From Clostridium sp. (lineage in GTDB: Bacteria; Bacillota; Clostridia; Clostridiales; Clostridiaceae): a stretch of 14,838 nt of DNA. Positions 1-5,157 of this stretch are shown here, piece by piece. The first letter of the stretch is position 1; every line of letters starts with the position of its first letter. A program made the translations under genes and the position numbers. The notes below the pieces were generated by a model. It did not search any database. It was not told the DNA's origin and saw only the letters and a program-made list of their open reading frames with translations. Location: contig DPOH01000161.1 in assembly GCA_003539755.1 (NCBI GenBank), positions 1-14,838 of the forward strand, read 5' to 3'.

Positions 1-148
1 CTCTTACTCTTTCCTTTGCTTCTTTTACAGAAGCATCAGGAAGCCCCACAATTATAAATTGTGGAAGTCCCTTTTCAATGTCAACTTCAACATCAATCAA
101 AAAACCTTCAAGTCCGTTATGAGTTGCACTTATTATTTTAACTGCCAT
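1..148 (-). CDS. comM: ComM/YifB family Mg-chelatase-like AAA+ ATPase, N-terminal part (cut by window edge)
   Basis: Only the first 49 codons are inside the window; the rest lies to the left. The reading frame starts MAVKIISATHNGLEGFLIDV and continues through EKGLPQFIIVGLPDASVKEA, which is the typical N-terminal signature of the ComM/YifB family (Lon-protease-like fold ahead of a Mg-chelatase-type AAA+ ATPase). ComM is known in other bacteria as a hexameric helicase that promotes branch migration of donor DNA during natural transformation; in clostridia its role is unproven. The ATG at 146-148 is preceded by an AAGGTGGTG ribosome binding site at about 157-165, so the start is secure. In related genomes comM commonly lies next to rnhB and yraN, as here, but here yraN points the opposite way. 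The ATPase motifs are outside the window. Confidence 0.9.
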   Translation of the reverse strand, partial: MAVKIISATHNGLEGFLIDVEVDIEKGLPQFIIVGLPDASVKEAKERVR

Positions 149-172
149 TTATATATCACCACCTTATGAATG

Positions 173-201
173 ATTATAGACATTCAAATAATTTTTAATA
201 C
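173..201 (-). promoter_or_regulatory. Possible comM promoter (-10 TATAAT)
   Basis: A perfect TATAAT on the minus strand (173-178) lies just upstream of the comM ribosome binding site. The -35 at the usual distance (about 196-201, GTATTA) is poor. The -10 sits between the short inverted arms TGAATG (167-172) and CATTCA (181-186), which could be an operator or chance in AT-rich DNA. No good promoter was seen for yraN in the same 160-base divergent gap. Confidence 0.3.
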
Positions 202-293
202 CATAATTATTCAAAAACATTTAATTTGATTAATTTTTTTCATACAGTCAATACTTATAAATAATTTTAATAAAATTTAATTTTAATTTGAAC

Positions 294-300
294 AAAGGAG
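294..300 (+). promoter_or_regulatory. yraN ribosome binding site that fixes a TTG start
   Basis: AAAGGAG lies 8 bases before a TTG codon at 309. The longer frame opening at TTG 288 would put this Shine-Dalgarno inside the gene and has no site of its own, so 309 is the better start. Confidence 0.75.
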
Positions 301-308
301 TATTAACA

Positions 309-680
309 TTGAATCATTTCAATAAATTGGTAGGAAATAATTCTGAAAAAATAGCCCAGAATTTTTTATTAAAAAATGGATATCAAATTTTAGATTGCAA
401 TTTTAGAAACCGTTCTGGTGAAATAGATATTATCTGTTTAAAAAACAATATAATAATTGTTATAGAAGTAAAAAGTCGTTATTCATATCAATATGGTACC
501 CCAAAAGAATCTGTAAATTATTCAAAACAAAAATCAATAATAAATGTAACAAAATTCTATTTACTATATAAAAATATACATAATGCTAATATAAGATTTG
601 ACGTAATAGAGGTATATATGAATTATAAAGATGATTCATATATTATTAATCATATAAAAGATGCTTTCAGAATTAATTAA
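309..680 (+). CDS. yraN: YraN / UPF0102 family endonuclease-like protein
   Basis: This 123-residue protein belongs to the UPF0102 (YraN) family, a small PD-(D/E)XK-type nuclease fold of uncertain function, often linked to rnhB and comM. The family signature is visible: the N-terminal SEKIAQNFLLKNGY helix (about 12-25), GEIDII around 37-42 with Asp40, and IEVKSR around 52-57, supplying the D...ExK catalytic set (Asp40, Glu53, Lys55). Length matches the usual 115-130 residues. Translation most likely starts at TTG 309. It is the only plus-strand gene in the window, lying between minus-strand comM and minus-strand rnhB and meeting rnhB tail to tail at a shared terminator. It is AT-richer than its neighbour: positions 361-660 hold 58 G/C in 300 by hand count, against 78 in 300 for rnhB at 1021-1320. 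Family assignment is firm; biochemical role is not. Confidence 0.88.
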   Translation: MNHFNKLVGNNSEKIAQNFLLKNGYQILDCNFRNRSGEIDIICLKNNIIIVIEVKSRYSYQYGTPKESVNYSKQKSIINVTKFYLLYKNIHNANIRFDVIEVYMNYKDDSYIINHIKDAFRIN

Positions 681-762
681 TTTCACTAATACCACTTTAA
701 TCCCAATTCCCTTAATCTCTTTATATAATACTTTGCTTTTATTTTTTAATATTTAATCAACA

Positions 763-801
763 AAAAAGCTGTTTACAGTTCTCAACTATAAACAGCTTTT
801 T
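763..801. terminator. Bidirectional Rho-independent terminator between yraN and rnhB
   Basis: Perfect 13-base arms AAAAAGCTGTTTA (763-775) and TAAACAGCTTTTT (789-801); inside them AGTT (777-780) and AACT (784-787) add four more pairs after a C/A mismatch. A T-run follows the hairpin on each strand, so it can end both yraN (+) and rnhB (-). Confidence 0.88.
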
Positions 802-806
802 ATCAT

Positions 807-1622
807 TTATAATAAATTTGATAAGAAACTCTCCCTATGAATTTCACTTTTTCCATAATTCTTAAGCCCTTCAATATGTTTTGAAGTGCCATATCCTACA
901 TTATGTTCAAAATCATAATGCGGATATTTTTTAGCATATTCATGCATTAAATTATCTCTATATACCTTAGCCACTATAGAAGCAGCCGCTATACACGCAC
1001 TTTTAGTATCACCTTTTACTACTGATTTATTCTCTATCTCTATATTTTTTACAAGATATCCATCAGAAAGAACTAAATCAGGTTTTATATCAAGAGAATT
1101 ACAGCTTTCTAAAAATACTTTATTATTAGCAAATGCAATTCCTTTTTCATCTATCTCTTTATTTGAAGATACAGCTATATGATAGCATAATGCTTTTTTC
1201 TTAATTATTTCTGCTAGTTCTTCTCTTTTTGATTCTTTTACTTTCTTTGAATCATTTAAATAAAGTATAAAATCATCATCACACACTTCCAAATCAAGCA
1301 TAACTGCACATGCAACAATAGGCCCTGCAAGAGGTCCTCTACCTACTTCATCTACACCTGCAACATATTTATAATTTCCAAATGATCTATCGAATTCATA
1401 CATTTTTTTAACTCTCTCTACTTCTTTAACATAAGCAGAAATTTCTTTTTCTATTTTAGCCTTCAATGTTAATACATTTTTTCTTGTATCACTTCCAAGC
1501 CATGATAATATCTTTTGTATTTCTCCGCTTTTATAAGATTCAATAACACATACTTTAGATACTTCTTCTTTTATGTATGCAAAAGGAAAAGACTTAATAT
1601 CCTTATTAATTATCTCCATCAT
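807..1622 (-). CDS. rnhB: Ribonuclease HII
   Basis: RNase HII cuts RNA in RNA-DNA hybrids and incises at single ribonucleotides left in DNA, starting ribonucleotide excision repair. Of 271 residues, the first ~80 form the N-terminal extension typical of Firmicute RNase HII; the catalytic domain begins at YVAGVDEVGRGPLAG. The four metal-binding acids are visible: Asp91-Glu92 in VDEVGRG, Asp187 in LVLSDG, and Asp205 in VVKGDTKS, followed by IAAASIVAKVYRD. The C-terminal HNVGYGTSKH motif is present. Two ATG codons lie in tandem (1620-1622, 1617-1619). The GAGGA at 1625-1629 is only 2 bases from the first and 5 from the second, so the second is a little more likely (270 residues). The start overlaps the rbgA stop by 17 bases, which suggests translational coupling. 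Confidence 0.96.
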   Translation of the reverse strand: MMEIINKDIKSFPFAYIKEEVSKVCVIESYKSGEIQKILSWLGSDTRKNVLTLKAKIEKEISAYVKEVERVKKMYEFDRSFGNYKYVAGVDEVGRGPLAGPIVACAVMLDLEVCDDDFILYLNDSKKVKESKREELAEIIKKKALCYHIAVSSNKEIDEKGIAFANNKVFLESCNSLDIKPDLVLSDGYLVKNIEIENKSVVKGDTKSACIAAASIVAKVYRDNLMHEYAKKYPHYDFEHNVGYGTSKHIEGLKNYGKSEIHRESFLSNLL

Positions 1623-2490
1623 TTTCCTCTTCTACTTTTTCTTCTTCAACTGGTCTTTCTAAAGAAATCTTACCAATCTTTCCACCTCTAAATTCATCAA
1701 GAAGTATAACAGCAAGTCTATTATAGTCAATTTCCCCTTTTGATATTAGAGTTCCTCTCTTCTTTCCAATTGCATCTAAAGTATCTAATGGATTTTCATA
1801 TACTTCATCTAATTTATATCTTGCCTTTAATTCCGCCTCATAATTATTCTGAAGTCTTTCAACAAGCTTTAAGGATAATTCTTCTATATCCATTATTTCG
1901 TCTTTAATAGCTCCTGTAAACGCTAAATTCAAGGCTATTTTCTCATCTTCAAACTTAGGCCATAGTACTCCTGGTGTATCTAAAAGTTCTATACCAATAG
2001 CAGTTTTAATCCATTGCTTACTCTTAGTAACTCCCGGTCTATCTCCTGTCTTTGCGATATTATTTCTAGCCATTTTGTTTATAAATGTAGATTTACCAAC
2101 ATTAGGTATACCAACTACCATTACTCTAGTAATTATTTTCACCATACCTTTTGCTTTTAATCTATCATGTTTTTCTTTTAATAAATTCATAAGGGCAGGT
2201 TTAATGGCTTTAAGTCCATCACCTTTTAAACAATTAACTTCAAGTACTTTTACATTGTCATTACTTAAATAATTAATCCATTCTTTTGTTACTCTGTTAT
2301 CTGTAAGATCACTTTTATTTAAAAGAATAAGTCTTGGTTTTCCTTCTAATAATTTATCAATATCAGGGTTTGCAGATGCTCTTGGTATTCTTGCATCTCT
2401 TATTTCGATTACAGCGTCTACCAACTTTAAATTTTCCTTGATTTCTCTTTGAGTTTTTCTCATATGCCCCGGAAACCAATTTATTGCCAT
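1606..2490 (-). CDS. rbgA: Ribosome biogenesis GTPase RbgA (YlqF)
   Basis: RbgA is a circularly permuted GTPase needed for late assembly of the 50S ribosomal subunit. The permuted motif order is clear in the 294 residues: G4 NKSD (58-61), a G5-like segment at about 85-88, then G1 GIPNVGKS (127-134), G2 in RPGVT (151-155) and G3 DTPG (171-174). The N-terminal NWFPGHM signature is present. A C-terminal helical domain follows and ends in an acidic tail (VEEEKVEEENDGDN). The ATG at 2488-2490 follows AAAAGGAGG (2498-2506) by 7 bases. The 3' end overlaps rnhB. It lies downstream of rplS but is cut off from it by a terminator, so it probably has its own promoter in the 2507-2681 gap. Confidence 0.97.
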   Translation of the reverse strand: MAINWFPGHMRKTQREIKENLKLVDAVIEIRDARIPRASANPDIDKLLEGKPRLILLNKSDLTDNRVTKEWINYLSNDNVKVLEVNCLKGDGLKAIKPALMNLLKEKHDRLKAKGMVKIITRVMVVGIPNVGKSTFINKMARNNIAKTGDRPGVTKSKQWIKTAIGIELLDTPGVLWPKFEDEKIALNLAFTGAIKDEIMDIEELSLKLVERLQNNYEAELKARYKLDEVYENPLDTLDAIGKKRGTLISKGEIDYNRLAVILLDEFRGGKIGKISLERPVEEEKVEEENDGDN

Positions 2491-2506
2491 ATGAATTCCT
2501 CCTTTT

Positions 2507-2681
2507 ATTTATAATTAATAAGTAAAAGATGGTAATTAAAAAATTATTATATTTATCAATAACTATTTTAAAAATTTTAAGCTTAAATACCTTAACTCTT
2601 ACTTCTTATTAAATTCAATCTATGTTTTTATATAATATATCCTAATTTATAAATATTATTTTTTATAATTTACTTTGTAAT
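2507..2681. other. AT-rich gap upstream of rbgA, no gene seen
   Basis: I see no open frame with a ribosome binding site here and no convincing consensus promoter, although rbgA-rnhB need one because a terminator closes the upstream rplS unit. Candidate -10 boxes on the minus strand (for example TATAAT at 2546-2551) lack a good -35. From memory, some clostridia carry a signal peptidase gene (lepB) between rplS and rbgA; none is present here. Confidence 0.6.
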
Positions 2682-2711
2682 AAAAAAAAGGACTTTGCAG
2701 TCCCCTTTTTT
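2682..2711 (-). terminator. Rho-independent terminator of rplS
   Basis: On the minus strand GGACT and AGTCC pair around a GCAA loop (2690-2703), extended outward by two G.U pairs and A-U pairs, and followed by a run of eight T (complement of 2682-2689). It begins just after the rplS stop. Confidence 0.88.
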
Positions 2712-2716
2712 ATATA

Positions 2717-3067
2717 CTATCTAGTTAATAATTCTTTAACTGTAGCAGCCTTACCAACTCTATCTCTTAAGTAGTAAAGTTTAGCTCTTCTTACTTTACC
2801 TTTTCTAGCAACTTCGATTTTGTCGATGATTGGCGCATTCATTGGGAATGTTCTTTCAACTCCAGTACCGTAAGCAACTCTTCTTACAGTGAAAGTTTCT
2901 CTTAAACCACCGTTTTGCTTCTTGATTACAGTTCCTTCGAACATTTGGATTCTTTCTTTGTTACCTTCTTGAATCTTAACGTATACCTTTATAGTATCTC
3001 CGATTGCAAATTTAGGTAAGTCAGTTCTGATTTGTTCAGCTTCAATAGCTCTGATTATTTCGTTCAT
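2717..3067 (-). CDS. rplS: 50S ribosomal protein L19
   Basis: This is a 116-residue L19, a large-subunit protein at the interface with the 30S. It starts MNEIIRAIEAEQIRTDLPKF and contains the conserved GDTIKVYVKI, IQMFEGTVIKK, FTVRRVAYGTGVERTFP and RRAKLYYLRDR blocks. The open frame extends 17 codons further upstream, but the ATG at 3065-3067 is chosen because AAGGAGGG (3076-3083) sits 8 bases before it and because it matches the family N-terminus. The upstream extension instead lies in the structured leader. It has its own promoter, leader and terminator, so it can be expressed independently of trmD. Confidence 0.98.
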   Translation of the reverse strand: MNEIIRAIEAEQIRTDLPKFAIGDTIKVYVKIQEGNKERIQMFEGTVIKKQNGGLRETFTVRRVAYGTGVERTFPMNAPIIDKIEVARKGKVRRAKLYYLRDRVGKAATVKELLTR

Positions 3068-3148
3068 TGTGCATTCCCTCCTTAACGATAATTTGACGTT
3101 CTTAACACAGTTTTTCATGTAGACAGAGGAACGCCCGTACTAGCACAA
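3067..3148 (-). promoter_or_regulatory. Structured 5' leader of rplS, probable L19 autoregulatory leader
   Basis: The putative transcript between promoter and start codon can close on itself. TTGTGC near the 5' end (3148-3143) pairs with GCACAA (3072-3067), which includes the first base of the AUG. Inside it GGCGTTC (3135-3129) pairs with GAACGTC (3101-3095) with one G.U. The Shine-Dalgarno AAGGAGGG lies within the enclosed loop. An L19 leader motif upstream of rplS is known in low-GC Gram-positives and is thought to mediate feedback by the protein. Position and shape fit; membership in that family was not tested. Confidence 0.6.
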
Positions 3149-3153
3149 AATCT

Positions 3154-3182
3154 ATAATACCACATATTTTTTTGCATTTCAA
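3154..3182 (-). promoter_or_regulatory. Promoter of rplS
   Basis: TTGAAA (3177-3182) and TATTAT (3154-3159) are separated by exactly 17 bases on the minus strand, in the short gap after trmD. Transcription would start near 3147, at the start of the structured leader. Confidence 0.7.
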
Positions 3183-3198
3183 CAAAAAAGATTTATTT

Positions 3199-3921
3199 TT
3201 ATTTACATTCTTTGGCTTTTTTTAGAATCTTAATATCTTCTTTGGTAAGAGTTATATTTTTATATAAGTCAGGTCTTCTTTCCTTTGTTATTTCAAGAGA
3301 TTGAAGTCTTCTCCACTTTCTTATATTTTCATGATGACCTGATAAAAGTACATCAGGAACCCTGTCCCCTTCAAATTCTTCCGGCCTTGTATATTGAGGA
3401 TATTCTAAAAGTCCATCATAGAAAGATTCTTCCATAAAGCTTTCCTGTTTTCCAAGAACTCCTGGTATAAGTCGTAGAACTGAATCAATTACAGGAATAG
3501 CAGCCATTTCTCCTCCAGTAAGTACAAAATCCCCTAAAGATATTTCCATATCCACATGTTTATACACTCTCTCATCTATACCTTCATAGTGTCCACATAA
3601 GAATATAAGGCTTTCTTCTTTTGAAAGCTCATTTGCCATCTGCTGATTAAAAGTTTTACCTCTAGGCCCAAGGAATATAACCTTACCATTACATTCTTTC
3701 TTTACTGCTCTTATACAATCTACTATAGGTTGAGGTGCCATAACCATACCAGCTCCTCCACCATATGGATAGTCATCAACCTTTTTATGCTTATTTAATG
3801 TATAATCTCTTATATTAAATACATTTAAATCAACAATTTTATTTTCTCTTGCCCTTCCAATTATGCTATGATCGAAAATAGAAAACATTTCTGGAAAAAG
3901 AGTCAAAATACTAATCTTCAT
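3199..3921 (-). CDS. trmD: tRNA (guanine-37-N1)-methyltransferase TrmD
   Basis: TrmD transfers a methyl group from S-adenosylmethionine to N1 of guanine 37 next to the anticodon, preventing frameshifting. The 240 residues carry the family's deep-trefoil-knot SPOUT motifs: MKISILTLFPEMF at the start, YPYGGGAGMVMAP, FLCGHYEGIDERV, EISLGDFVLTGGEMA in the knot, and LLEYPQYTRP and LLSGHHENIRKWR in the linker and C-terminal domain. The frame could open four codons earlier at GTG 3931-3933, but ATG 3919-3921 matches the family N-terminus and has AGGTG (3931-3935) about 9 bases upstream. It overlaps the end of rimM by 11 bases, so the two are probably coupled. Confidence 0.97.
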   Translation of the reverse strand: MKISILTLFPEMFSIFDHSIIGRARENKIVDLNVFNIRDYTLNKHKKVDDYPYGGGAGMVMAPQPIVDCIRAVKKECNGKVIFLGPRGKTFNQQMANELSKEESLIFLCGHYEGIDERVYKHVDMEISLGDFVLTGGEMAAIPVIDSVLRLIPGVLGKQESFMEESFYDGLLEYPQYTRPEEFEGDRVPDVLLSGHHENIRKWRRLQSLEITKERRPDLYKNITLTKEDIKILKKAKECK

Positions 3922-4411
3922 CTTGCCATTCACCTACTGGTCTTATAACTATTTTCTTTTCATCAATATCAACACTAAGAACTATATCTCTAAGTACTGG
4001 AATTAATACTTCTTTAGGTTGTTTAATCCAGTATACATCATTATTAGGAGTACTTATAACATCAAAAACTCTTCCTATTTCCTTGTCATTTGTGTCATAC
4101 ACTGTACATTCCTTTAAATCTGAAACATAATAAGTATCTGGTGGTAATTCAGGTTCACTTTCACGTGGAATCTCTATGTACTTTTGTTTATAAGTTTCAG
4201 CATCATTCATAGTATCAACGCCTTCAAGCTTTAATATCACTCTGTCCTTTTGAAACTTAACACCTTGTATATTCATATCTACTCCACCAACTAAAACAGT
4301 TTTAAGTCTCTTATACTTCTGAACATCTTCAGTTAATGGGTATACTTTAACTTCACCTTTGATTCCATGAGTATTTATAATTTGACCAATTTTAAATAAT
4401 TTTTTTTGCAA
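3911..4411 (-). CDS. rimM: 16S rRNA processing / 30S maturation factor RimM
   Basis: RimM helps mature the 3' domain (head) of the 30S subunit and binds S19. The 166-residue product starts MQKKLFKIGQIINTHGIKGE, the classic RimM N-terminus, then has a RimM barrel domain and a C-terminal PRC-barrel-like domain (YYVSDLKECTVYD ... IGRVFDVISTPNNDVYWI ... VLIPVLRDIV). I place the start at TTG 4409-4411. The frame is open 15 codons further and has a GTG at 4418-4420, but GGGGTG (4418-4423) is a good ribosome binding site 6 bases before the TTG, and length and homology fit. It is the first gene of a rimM-trmD unit with its own promoter just behind the khpA terminator. Confidence 0.94.
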   Translation of the reverse strand: MQKKLFKIGQIINTHGIKGEVKVYPLTEDVQKYKRLKTVLVGGVDMNIQGVKFQKDRVILKLEGVDTMNDAETYKQKYIEIPRESEPELPPDTYYVSDLKECTVYDTNDKEIGRVFDVISTPNNDVYWIKQPKEVLIPVLRDIVLSVDIDEKKIVIRPVGEWQDED

Positions 4412-4417
4412 ACTTTT

Positions 4418-4423
4418 CACCCC
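4418..4423 (-). promoter_or_regulatory. rimM ribosome binding site deciding a TTG start
   Basis: GGGGTG lies 6 bases upstream of TTG 4409-4411. The alternative in-frame GTG overlaps this site and lacks a good one of its own. Confidence 0.6.
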
Positions 4424-4456
4424 GTATTTTTTCAGTCGACAGGTAACATTTAACAA

Positions 4457-4489
4457 TTAACAGCTATAGTTTTTAAAAACTACTGTTAA
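4457..4489 (-). repeat. Palindrome / hairpin in the rimM leader
   Basis: A perfect 16-base palindrome (4467-4482, TAGTTTTT then AAAAACTA) is flanked by TTAACAG (4457-4463) and CTGTTAA (4483-4489) with a 3-base bulge on one side. It lies in the presumed 5' untranslated region of rimM-trmD, about 40 bases downstream of the promoter, and has no T-run to make it a terminator. Confidence 0.6.
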
Positions 4490-4532
4490 AATTAAAAGTA
4501 CACTGCTAAAATATTTTTTCTTTATCTAAAAC

Positions 4533-4560
4533 ATTATATCCTAAATTACAAAAAAGTAAA
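4533..4560 (-). promoter_or_regulatory. Promoter of rimM-trmD
   Basis: A perfect TATAAT (4533-4538) with a TTTACT -35-like box (4555-4560) 16 bases upstream. The -35 abuts the T-run of the khpA terminator, so a new transcript begins right where the previous one ends. Confidence 0.55.
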
Positions 4561-4562
4561 AC

Positions 4563-4589
4563 AAAAAGAGTTAGGATAAACCTAACTCT
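4563..4589 (-). terminator. Rho-independent terminator of the ylxM-ffh-rpsP-khpA unit
   Basis: AGAGTTAGG and CCTAACTCT arms (4567-4575 and 4581-4589) pair perfectly over 9 bp around a 5-base loop. On the minus strand TTTTTG follows. It lies 5 bases after the khpA stop. Confidence 0.88.
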
Positions 4590-4594
4590 CTATT

Positions 4595-4822
4595 TTAGAT
4601 GATTTCTACTATAACGCGTTTATGCTGTTTCACTGCTGCTGCTTTTACTACTGTACGTATAGCTTTTGCAATTCTTCCTTGTTTACCAATTACTTTTCCC
4701 ATATCATCTGGGGCTACTTTTAACTCTAGTATAAGAGATTGCTCTCCATCTACTTCATTAACAGTAACAGCATCTGGATTATCAACAAGGGATTTAGCTA
4801 AATATTCAACTAACTCCTTCAT
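4595..4822 (-). CDS. khpA: KH-domain RNA-binding protein KhpA (YlqC)
   Basis: This 75-residue protein is a single KH domain of the YlqC/KhpA family. KhpA binds RNA and, in streptococci, partners with KhpB (Jag) in cell elongation and division; the clostridial role is likely RNA chaperone or regulator. The KH core is clear: VAPDDMGKVIGKQGRIAKAI, with the GxxG loop GKQG at 46-49, and the C-terminal KRVIVEII strand. The gene follows rpsP, as in many Firmicutes. The only start in frame is ATG 4820-4822, since a TAG stop lies three codons upstream. No Shine-Dalgarno sits directly before it. The nearest is GGAGGTG (4859-4865), 36 bases away, with a hairpin between (see separate entry). Confidence 0.95.
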   Translation of the reverse strand: MKELVEYLAKSLVDNPDAVTVNEVDGEQSLILELKVAPDDMGKVIGKQGRIAKAIRTVVKAAAVKQHKRVIVEII

Positions 4823-4827
4823 AAACG

Positions 4828-4865
4828 TCTATAATTAGTATGTACTAATTACAGAATTCACCTCC
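4828..4865 (-). promoter_or_regulatory. khpA Shine-Dalgarno plus intervening hairpin
   Basis: GGAGGTG (4859-4865) begins 4 bases after the rpsP stop but is 36 bases from the khpA ATG. Between them, TAATTAGTA (minus strand, 4851-4843) and TACTAATTA (4840-4832) pair perfectly around a 2-base centre. Three more pairs (TCT with AGA) follow after one mismatch, so the stem covers 4828-4855. Folded, it leaves 3 bases plus 5 bases, an effective Shine-Dalgarno to ATG spacing of 8. The pairing is seen; its role in initiation is inferred. Confidence 0.65.
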
Positions 4866-4869
4866 AAAA

Positions 4870-5115
4870 TTACTTAGTAAGACCTGCGTTGTCGAAAAGT
4901 CTTTTAACTACGTTTGTTGGTTGTGCACCGTTAGCTAACCATTTGTTAGCTTTTTCTTCATCAACTTTGAACTCAACTGGTTCAGTTAATGGGTTGTAGT
5001 ATCCAATTTCATCGATGAACTTACCATCTCTTGGAGATCTTGAATCTGCAACAACAACTCTATAGAAAGGAGCTTTGTGAGCACCCATTCTTCTTAATCT
5101 GATTTTTACTGCCAT
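4870..5115 (-). CDS. rpsP: 30S ribosomal protein S16
   Basis: An 81-residue S16, a small-subunit protein that stabilises 16S rRNA folding. It starts MAVKIRLRRMGAHKAPFYRV and contains the conserved VVADSRSPRDGKFIDEIGYY and NPLTEP segments and the terminal QPTNVVKRLFDNAG, all at family length. The start is secure: AAAGGAGGTGA lies 8 bases before the ATG. It lies 42 bases after ffh and 47 bases before khpA in the usual Firmicute order. No clear promoter of its own was found, so it is probably made from the ylxM promoter, although ribosomal protein demand is much higher than SRP demand. Confidence 0.98.
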   Translation of the reverse strand: MAVKIRLRRMGAHKAPFYRVVVADSRSPRDGKFIDEIGYYNPLTEPVEFKVDEEKANKWLANGAQPTNVVKRLFDNAGLTK

Positions 5116-5157
5116 GTTTATTTCACCTCCTTTAAAGGATAATATTATATTTCAACT

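Noticed and set aside
3068..3118. N-terminal extension of L19 (17 extra residues)
   Set aside because: The ATG at 3065-3067 has an ideal Shine-Dalgarno and matches the family start. The extension lies in the structured leader.
5130..5150. CCTTTAAAGG palindrome touching the rpsP Shine-Dalgarno
   Set aside because: A 10-base self-complementary stretch with no loop cannot form a stable intramolecular hairpin and is common in AT-rich leaders.
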